DNA of 64,000 bases. Origin: Pegoplata infirma (Eukaryota > Arthropoda > Insecta > Diptera > Anthomyiidae). Positions 56,803 to 64,000 of this stretch are shown here, piece by piece. The DNA lies in NCBI GenBank assembly GCA_963921195.1, contig OY992538.1:8704330-8768329 (forward strand), in the 5' to 3' direction. The position numbers and the translations under genes were made by a program. Position 1 is the stretch's first letter. Each line of letters opens with the position of its first letter. A model generated the notes under the pieces. The model was not told the DNA's origin and ran no database searches. It saw only the letters and a list, made by a program, of their open reading frames with translations.

Positions 56803-57135
56803 AGTGATATGTAAAATAAGCTGTCATATATGAAAAAACAAAAAAACAAAATGAAATAAAAAATATATAAAAACTGTTTAATTTACATCCTCCTCTGTCA
56901 TCTCTACTTGTAATAACATGCACTATGGGTAAGAATACCTTAAAATGTTGAAGATTTTAGTTACACCAAGCTCGAAGTTGACACTTGCTTAACACAAGCT
57001 GGGCCTCTACTGGGAAAATTAATTCCAGTACGCAGAATTCAGTGGAGCTAGCCGTTTTTCTAAGTTAGCGCTCGTATTCGAGATATTCGCGATTTAAAAG
57101 TGTAATGCTAAAATATTTAAATTAATGTATATTTA
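56803..57135. other. Gene-free stretch
   Basis: No recognised repeat or coding sequence. Confidence 0.45.
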
Positions 57136-57711
57136 AACAAGTAAAAAAGTTAAGTTCGACCTTGCCAAATGTACATATTTATACCCTCCACAATGTAAAA
57201 AAAGTTTATTTAAAAAAAATTGTTTTTTCAAAAAAATAACGGGAAAAAAATCCGCGAAAAAAGTTTTTGGTAAAAAAAATTAGGCGAAAATTTATTATTT
57301 TTTATAAATAAGTTTTTACTTGGTTAAATACCATTCAGTGACCAATTCAGCTCACATGTGTCAACCAGCAGCCGAATTAAAGAATTTTGTATTTTTAGGT
57401 TATGTTGAATGTGCCAAAATTTTCGAGGTATCCTTACATTTTCTTTCATAACTTTTGAACCGCTGAACCCATTTCGCCAATACCAAACTGCTTAGAGCAA
57501 CATCAAGTAAATAGGCAGATATGACTTGCTAGGCACAGTCATATCTGTTTAATACTTTTGTCGTGATCACCATTTACACAGACGGACATCGCTAGAATCG
57601 ATTACTGATCAATAATAAATATACAAAATCGGGTACTAGACCGATATTTCGATGAGTTACAAACGGAATGACAAACTTATATCTACCCTCTATCCCTAAG
57701 TAAAGGATAAA
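57136..57711 (-). mobile_element. DINE-1-like element, divergent subfamily
   Basis: Shares the GTCAACCAGCAGCCGAATTAA centre with the copy at 31375, and the ATACCCTCCACAATG end and TAACTCATCGAAATAT block with the main family. The GTCCGTC tract is reduced to a single CCGTCTGTG. Confidence 0.7.
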
Positions 57712-58702
57712 AAAAATGCTTTGTGTTTTTTTCGAAAAAAAAGTTTTTTTCCGCGTATTTTTTGCATGAGTTCATCAGTTATACACTCAAAAGAAAACCT
57801 CTCTCAAAAAATCTGTAAAATGACTTTCAATTTAGAATAACAAATTATTGGCAGATTTTTCTGCTGAAATGAATTTCTGAACTTTTACTGATGCTGCTTG
57901 CTAAGTTTCACAAAGTTTTTGTGCAGATTTTCATGTGATTGTGATGAATGTGATTGCCAATGCCGACTTTGGTATAAATAGGAAAAATATAATAATATCT
58001 AAAATTTGTTAATTTTCATACTATAAAAATAAAATTTCGCCCCATAGTTCCATAGCTACCAATGAGTATGTAAACTAGAAGTTTGAGTATAGTCAGTATA
58101 TTATAGAGTATATTATGATCGAATGCTAATAAAGTCGTCGTCTATCGTTTGTCGTCATCGTCGCAGTCGTTGTAGTCAATTCAGTAATGTAATGATGACA
58201 ATGATGGGGAAAATAACGCCAACATAACATTGAAATTGCTGTTAAATGTGCTTATATGAATCTGTATGTGTGTGTGTGTTATGGTGTGTGCTATAACATT
58301 AGTATAGATGTATGTGTGCGTTAGACTATTGGTATAGATGGCGCCAACTTGCATAATTCAATTACATCCGATGTAGACTCATAAAACTAAATCAAAGGAA
58401 AACAAAGCGTCACGCTTCATTTAGTTTAATGCTCCCGCATTGTTAGTTTACTGACGAGCCGAGCCGCCAACACTACAGGATGCTATTTGCTAACAAATAT
58501 TACAACAAACGACGACAATAACTGTAATATAATAAACAAAAAAAAAAAAAAAACAACAAACCCTACAACAAAAAAAAATTGTCGGTCTTGTTTTGTAGGA
58601 AACCACTTACCAAAACTTAACATACTCCTCTCTACATAAATATACCCAAATAACAAATATAAACTTGTCCCTGATATTGGTAGCAATAAGGAAAACATAA
58701 AA
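57712..58702. other. Probably single-copy DNA
   Basis: A (TG)n run at 58268-58279, GTCGTCGTCTATCG and GTCGTCATCGTCGCAGTCGT near 58134-58170. No coding or transposon signal. The two minus-strand ORFs at 58483-58804 are hydrophobic but have no recognised domain. Confidence 0.45.
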
Positions 58703-59328
58703 AAAGTAAGAGATACAATTCGACTTGGCCGAATCCATGAATACCCTCCACAATGTCCAAAACACTTTTAAAATAATTTTATTTCTTTTTAACCCAAAAA
58801 ACAATCTGATATATTTTTGAGTCTAAAGATTTTTGTGAGAGTAAAACTTTTTTTCAGCGTCAAAAACACTTTTTAAAATATTTTTGTGGAGAACAACTGC
58901 TGAACATCGCGATGTATCGTTATGGAAATACGACTGCCAATAACAGAGGCATATTGTGAGCACTGGTAAACGTTCTTCTCCATGGCTGCGAAACGTGGAT
59001 CATGGCCTCCAAACCATTGGGGACCAGAGAGAAACTTTGTTAAGGCTTTATGCTCCTACAGGAACTAAAGGAACATTCTAAGCGTATTTTTCAACATTCG
59101 CGAAAGCCCCCAATGTAAATTTCAAGGTTTTGCTCATTACTTTTGTACCCCTGGACCGATTTTGCACAAGTGCAATACCAAACTGATCAGAAAAACAACA
59201 AATATATATCCAAGATTCAGTAGCCTCAGTAAAGTCTCTCAAAAGCGTGTTTTCAACAGACAGACAAACTTAAAAACAAGATTTAAAATCGATAGATGAT
59301 CATTATTTATTTATATACAACGGGATAT
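58703..59328 (-). mobile_element. DINE-1-like element carrying a LINE scrap
   Basis: Tail motif CAATTCGACTTGGCCGAATCC at 58720, ACCCTCCACAATG, then the element body with GGACCGATTTTGC and AGCGTGTTTTCAACAGACAG. It is interrupted at about 58893-59090 by a LINE fragment in the plus orientation. Confidence 0.65.
58893..59090 (+). pseudogene. LINE C-terminal fragment
   Basis: NVLLHGCETWIMAS matches the [VL]LLYGCETW motif downstream of the RT palm in the same LINE type as 41760 (which has FILLYG at the equivalent place). About 65 codons; upstream YRYGNTTANNR is unclear. Truncated at both ends. Confidence 0.55.
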
Positions 59329-59620
59329 CTAGCCCTTAAGGCCTGCTCAACGACCCTTTAGGGTCGTTGATTTAAATCAAACTCTTTTCAAAGTTTCTAA
59401 TGAATATTAAAACAGATGATGGAGAAGCCAGGCTTTATCATATCCAATGGCATATCCAAGTTTTCCTTAATTCCTATTAGAGTTGTCAACCGATTAGGAA
59501 TAATTCGATTAATTGATCAAACAAAACTAAACTCTTGTTCGATTAATTTAAAAATTACGATTTTCGAATAACGAATAAATCGATTAGTTTATGTCAATTA
59601 ATCGAACAATTATTTTTTTT

Positions 59621-59745
59621 TACCCTCCAACTGCAGTATCGAAATATCGGCATAGGACCCCATAAAATTTATATATAATTGATCAGAGATCGATTCTAAG
59701 ACATTCAAGCAATGTCCGTCTGTCCGTCCGTATGTGGAGGGCACA
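59621..59745 (+). mobile_element. DINE-1-like fragment
   Basis: TACCCTCCAACTGCAG, CGAAATATCGGCATAGGACC, and CAATGTCCGTCTGTCCGTCC in the same order and spacing as the full copy, then the sequence departs. Nested in the hAT-like element. Confidence 0.7.
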
Positions 59746-59965
59746 ATACAGTCCAAAATAAAAAAGCCATACTCCAGAAATCAGGCACGATTATGGTTTA
59801 TGGTCATAGGCTGGTTAAGTTCAGACCCAAAATTGGACGAGGGGGGAAATGTTCCCCCTTAAAGAATTAAAAAACTACCAGAAAAACAAAATTTTTTACA
59901 AGTTTTTTTTCTATATCTGTTCAACAAATGAAATATTTTTATATGTCATATGAAGTTTTTTGACC

Positions 59966-60837
59966 TACACTCAAAAAAAAAAAAAAAACTGTAATGTTAG
60001 CAAAAAAAGCTTGTAAACCTACAAGAAAATTAGCTGATTTTGAACCCACAATTTTTTTGCTTAAGTTAGCAAAAATGTTTTGCCAATAATTAGTTAACAA
60101 AAATTTTATTTTTTTACACATTTGAGGACCCCATTGGGTTTGGACCCGATAGGTCCAGACCCCGATGGGCCTACCCCTAGTTGGGTTCCTTAAAAATCTT
60201 CATAGTTTTCGATCCAAAATTTGTGTCCGTTTCGCTCTACCTTGCTTAGTTTTTGAGATACGTGATTATAGGGGACCACTGGGGTCTTGAGAATTAAAAA
60301 ACTCGATAACATCAAAATTATTACTCGGAGAGCTTTTGACTATTTTGCGGTCTTGTTCTACGTATTGAGGGCTACAAAAATGCTTTTTGACTTTTTGTTG
60401 TGTCGGCAATATTTACCGAGATATGAGCATTTTAAAATTTTCGGGAATGCTAAGTTTTTTGGATCCAAAGTTAGGGCCCACTACATGTGAAGAGGACCCG
60501 CGAAAGTATGGCGATTCTAAGAACCAAAAATGCCCTCCATTTTTCTCTATCTGGCTTAGTTTCCGAGATAGAGCCATTTTAAGTTTTCTGAAAATAAAAA
60601 AAAAATTTACCATTTATTTTTGCTAATGTTAGCAAAAAATCTTGTAAAAATGTTGTCAACTCAATTTCAAATCTTAGCAAAAGAAATTAGTTCAACGTTT
60701 GTTTAAAATTGATAAATGAAGTTTACAAGAATTTTTTGCTAACATGCTAATCTCAACTAAAAATTTGCTAAAAGTTAGCTAACTAGCATTAGCAAAAAAA
60801 AAAATAGTAAATCTACTAACGTATTTTTTTGAGTGTA
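59966..60837 (-). mobile_element. TACACTC element with GGCGATATCTC core, copy 2
   Basis: The reverse-complement, full-length counterpart of 34801-35693: ends TACACTCAAAAAAAAAAAAA and CGTATTTTTTTGAGTGTA, the TTAGCAAAAATG dyads, and the core with GCTCTACCTTGCTTAG and CCGAGATATGAGC. Small indels only. The ORF at 60287-60626 also appears (as its shadow) in copy 1 and is not a protein. Confidence 0.85.
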
Positions 60838-60846
60838 CAATTAATC

Positions 60847-60897
60847 GAAAAATAGCATTTCCTAATCGTATTGGTCGATTAGGAAATGCTATTTTTC
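60847..60897. repeat. Perfect 22-bp hairpin
   Basis: GAAAAATAGCATTTCCTAATCG, loop of 7 nt, then its exact complement. It overlaps the CGATTAGGAA motif also present at the left end of the host hAT-like element (59492), so it probably derives from a subterminal repeat. Confidence 0.85.
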
Positions 60898-61930
60898 AGC
60901 CCGCCCACTTTTAAGGGCGTGTTTATAGAAAATAAAACAAAATAGCGACAAAAGTGTGTTTTTCAAGCGTAAATATCGTAATAAATGAATTTGTAAACAT
61001 TTAAGTGAATAGGAAAAATGTGTGCTCCAAAGTCCCTTGCCGACTCCACCAACTTAAAAAACTTAAAACTTTATAAAAATATTTTTTAATAACCACTTTT
61101 TGTATTCGTTATTCTCATCGATTAATCGAATAATTTTTTAGATTTCGAACGAACAAAAACAATTATTTGAATTATTCGAACAAAGTTGAAAGGCGAATAA
61201 TTGACAACTCTAATTCCTATTGAAGAAAAGATATTAGACTGATCGTTCGAAGTTGCGATATTCATTCTACGCGCAACCAAAGTTGATTTGATGCAAATTT
61301 CAAGAGATGTGTTCATAGCACTTGTGATTAGAGCACAAGCCAGATGCTGTACCTTGCCAAGTTTTTTCGTCGCATCGCCCTGCATAGTTTTAGTTTCCCA
61401 GATTATGGCAGCGTACGTCATGATCGGTCTAACAAACACCTTGTGGATCCACATGACCATTTTGGAACTTAACCCCCAGGTCTTACCAAAAAGACTATTC
61501 GCTGCCCAATAGACTTTCGGATAATGACATCCAAATGCGTATTTCAAGAAATTTTCGTATCAAAGGTTGCTTGGATACTTCTTAAAGAGTTGGATACTCT
61601 TTAAAGACTTGGATGTCTTCAGAAAATGTGACTGAATAGATATTTTTTTTCTTGCAAACTGAACTAAATGAGAGACCCTATCCAGGGCACCAATTTATAA
61701 CCAATTCACAAGCGTTGCGCTACTAAATCGTTTGCATATCCAACATCAGACTGCTTGATAACTCCTACATCTATTATCAAGAACCATAGCAATGGAGATA
61801 GGACGGCTCCCTGAGCCCAGCCCTTAACGGCATTTACTGTGACTCTAATACTACCCATATATAAGGTTATTTCACTGCTCTCTAGCATATTCCTGATCCA
61901 TCTACACGTACCCAGATCTACACGTCAACA

Positions 61931-62189
61931 TCGAAGTAAAGATTCCCTTTAAAAGCTCCCTCAAAACTCTAGACAAATACAAAGAGCTATTTCCATAGTC
62001 TTTAGTAGGAAGACTGCAAGACTTATGGGTCTTAACGATTTCGGCCTTTCCTGTCCCAAACTAAATCTAATGATAGATACCAATATGTCTAAAAGGAAAT
62101 CTAAACCAATCTGCAAAAGATCGGAAAAAATTTTGACTTGATTGGATCAAAGGATTAAATTGCCCCTCTAACCTTATACAGATCGAAGA
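61931..62189. other. Unassigned stretch beyond the LINE
   Basis: Fairly balanced base composition compared with its surroundings (for example CTCAAAACTCTAGACAAATA), suggesting old coding or LINE sequence, but no motif could be supported on either strand. Confidence 0.35.
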
Positions 62190-62301
62190 TGACATCGAGG
62201 ATCATGAATAATATTTCAGTGTTCTAGACTGATACTTCGAGTTGTACAAACGGAATGATAAACTTATATGTACCCTCTATCACCAGAGTGAAGGTTATAA
62301 A
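62190..62301 (-). mobile_element. DINE-1-like 5' fragment
   Basis: Minus strand: TTATAACCTTCACTCTGGTG hairpin, TATCATTCCGTTTGTACAAC, CATGATCCTCGATG. The conserved head of the element only. Confidence 0.7.
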
Positions 62302-63820
62302 AAAAAAATGAAAAATCAACAAGGAGGCGAACAACATACAACTTAAAAGCATAAAACTACATTTACGCTGAAAAGAAAACTGAAAGAATGAATGAAAGTA
62401 AAAAGAAACGTTTTAACAAGGAAATCTCATACACAATGCTAACATGACTTTTTTTGGTTTCTTTCCTTCAATGGCGTTAAGTTTGTGGTAAACTTGTCGT
62501 CATAGTCTATATTAGTAAAAGAAGCAGCAATGACAACAGCAGCAACATCAGCAACAATAGCAAAAGTTTGTGGTATAGTTTTTTTTTGAAAAGAAAAGAA
62601 AAACTTTTTCTTTTAGCTAGACTTAACCTGCCAGTTTCATTGCGGTTAAAATTTCAAATTGTGACTTCTATTACAGCTCATACCATTTCTCCTACCAATC
62701 CAACCCTAACAAAAAAACCATCCTTTAAAAGAGCTGTCTGATATTATCTTCTATTTATATGGTTATGAGATTTTTTTGTTGGAATAAAAGTGTTTGTGTA
62801 TGTGTCTGAGTGGCTGGCTGGATGGTTGACTGTGTTAGTGTATGTCAGGGTTGTGTTAGTCCAAGTGTTCCTTCATTCAAATCAACAATTGTGCGAAAAT
62901 AACAATATATAAACTCATTTCCATGTCTGTTTTTTTCGTACTTTTCAATATAAAAACTTATTTAAAAATAACATATTTGGCAACACTGAGAAAATTTATT
63001 AAAGTTTGGAAAATCGTAAAATTAAAATAACTTTCGTAATAGTACGTTCAGACTCGCACCGAAACCCCAGTTTAACGAGGTTTCGTGCAAAAACCTCACA
63101 AAATTAAACCTTTTTGTTTTAAATTTCACACTTACACAGTTGGGGGACACCTTTCCTATGTTGACAAATGGATAAGTTATGGGTTTTGCACTTAATACAA
63201 TTTTATTATTATTTAAACTATTTCTTTTTATTTACGGCACCAAAAAAGGGCGGGCCGAAAAGAAAATTTACTCTCCTGATCCTCTTGTTCCAAGTGCAGG
63301 TCGACGAACTTCTTAAGGAATGAAAATGTTTCATGTATTGAACAAATATATATAAAACGGCAAGTAACAAATGTGTATTTCAGTGGCAGTTTTAGTTCTT
63401 CAAGGGAGGGGGAACTTTTTTCACCCTGTTCCTATGCCTATGATCATAAAACATATTCGATCCAAATTTTGGGTGTGCAGCTCGTTTTGTTCGGACTGCT
63501 CGTGCTCTCTACAGGCAGAATGTCTTGGATTCAAACACCTACCCATAATACGCCCTAGTGGTACGCGTGCCATAGGTTGATAACAGCTGCTTTAAATAGT
63601 TGCACCATTACACATAGCTTTCACTTGAGGAAACACATATACATTCTGAATTTAGTAAGCAGTTTGGGAATTATATCAAAAGAGGGCGAGTTAAAACTAT
63701 CCTCCAACACTGACGTTAAAGAATCGAGGACTCTGAGGTCTATTGTGACAGCACGGGATTGAAAAATGTGTACTTTACTAGTCCTTTAGAGTTCCTTATG
63801 AAACTCCAACGACGTTATAT
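62302..63820. other. Mostly unassigned DNA, one possible decayed ORF region
   Basis: Contains an AGCAGCAA/CAACAG run (62522-62570) and a TG run (62790-62812). From 63370 to 63762 base composition is less AT-biased and ORFs of 60-70 codons overlap in several frames (plus strand MCISVAVLVLQGRG; minus strand VLDSLTSVLEDSFNS). I do not recognise any of these and make no gene call. Near 63040-63080 the stretch CGCACCGAAACCCCAGTTTA has no partner that I found. Confidence 0.35.
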
Positions 63821-63913
63821 TTTTATAACCTACACCACTCTGTGGTACGGGTATAATGAGTTTGTTCTGATGTTTGTAACTATCCGAAATATTGGTCCTA
63901 TACCATAGGGGTG
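63821..63913 (+). mobile_element. DINE-1-like head, third subfamily
   Basis: TTATAACCTACACCACTCTG with mirrored GTGGTACGGGTATAATGAG, then TGTTTGTAACTATCCGAAAT and ATTGGTCCTATACC. Order and spacing as in the other heads, but a CACCACT/GTGGT stem replaces CCACTCTAGTG. Confidence 0.6.
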
Positions 63914-64000
63914 AAACGAATAAGTTTCACACATGTTTATGTATTAGTGACGGCACGCGCGTGTAACTTTTGACGTTTCATACAAAACGTAAACAAACAA

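Larger units (their letters stand above)
59478..61212. mobile_element. hAT-like element, TAGAGTTGTCAA ends, carrying a TACACTC copy
   Basis: The left end TAGAGTTGTCAACCGATTAG and the right end the reverse complement of TAGAGTTGTCAATTATTCGC. ATTCCTAT is duplicated exactly (59470-59477, 61213-61220) within the LINE. Subterminal zones are dense in ATTAATCGA / TTATTCGAA steps. The interior includes a DINE-like scrap, the TACACTC copy and a perfect 22-bp hairpin (60847-60897). No transposase. Confidence 0.92.
59391..61930 (-). pseudogene. Second LINE reverse transcriptase (I/LOA-like), split by a hAT element
   Basis: On the minus strand, in order: CRWIRNMLESSEITLYMGSI, then VKGWAQGAVLSPLLWFLIID (the conserved G-x-P-Q-G-G-V-L-S-P block with P and G replaced), then VGYANDLV, where the catalytic YADD box has become YAND, then PKVYWAANSLFGKTWGLSS, RPIMTYAAIIWE and LGKVQHLACALITSAMN. 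This is the RT and thumb region of an I- or LOA-type LINE. Coding sequence stops at 61213 and a weak continuation (IKENLDMPLD) resumes at 59477. Frame breaks and the lost catalytic residue make it dead. Confidence 0.82.

Overview
The window looks like repeat-saturated, AT-rich intergenic or intronic DNA from a fly, probably a higher dipteran. The evidence is several copies of a DINE-1/INE-1-like element (mirrored TATACCC/GGGTATA end, ACCCCATAAAGTATATATATTC block, GTCCGTCCGTC tract), CAACAG/TGTTGT simple repeats, decayed non-LTR retrotransposons and a very large load of inverted-repeat DNA elements. I found no intact host gene, no confident exon, no rRNA and no functional tRNA. Nearly every short ORF is a shadow of low-complexity or inverted-repeat DNA.

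Layout. 1-1,500: a 35-bp dyad minisatellite and a foldback. 2,403-10,117: a hAT-like element with GCGCGGATCC ends, packed with minisatellite and nested foldbacks. 10,118-15,464: quiet DNA, two interleaved TACACTC foldbacks and a DINE-like copy. 15,465-18,422: a second hAT-like element holding a 1 kb minisatellite and an element with tRNA-like pieces. 20,630-21,572: a DINE-like copy split by a hAT MITE. 22,207-25,561: a long-terminal-inverted-repeat element with a broken coding region of a widespread uncharacterised family; this is the most gene-like object here. 25,965-34,300: a GGCGATA-rich element, CACTGTG foldbacks, DINE-like copies and minisatellite. 34,436-36,524: a hAT MITE with a TACACTC element inside. 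39,316-41,643: two foldbacks. 41,760-54,147: a LINE reverse-transcriptase gene split by three independent insertions, one of them a nest several levels deep. 50,546-52,746 and 54,950-56,025: large foldbacks. 56,149-56,615: a hAT MITE. 59,391-61,930: a second LINE, on the minus strand, split by a hAT element that itself carries a TACACTC element. The last 2 kb is mostly unassigned.

How the parts relate. Eight elements have a perfect 8-bp target-site duplication read directly from both flanks (5645, 20829, 39316, 41822, 43447, 45438, 56149, 59478), and two more are equally good (22207, 50546). This fits the hAT superfamily, with ends beginning TAG or CAG/CAA. A second set begins TA-CAC or TA-TC/TG and is flanked by TA. 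Many non-autonomous families carry their own short motif, repeated many times inside: ATATGCA, CGTGA/TCACG, ACCGTTACC, TTCCCGGGAA, GGCGATA, or the TCTCAGAATCTGAGA dyad. I infer these may be amplified transposase-binding or subterminal sites. The insertions can be ordered in time from their nesting.
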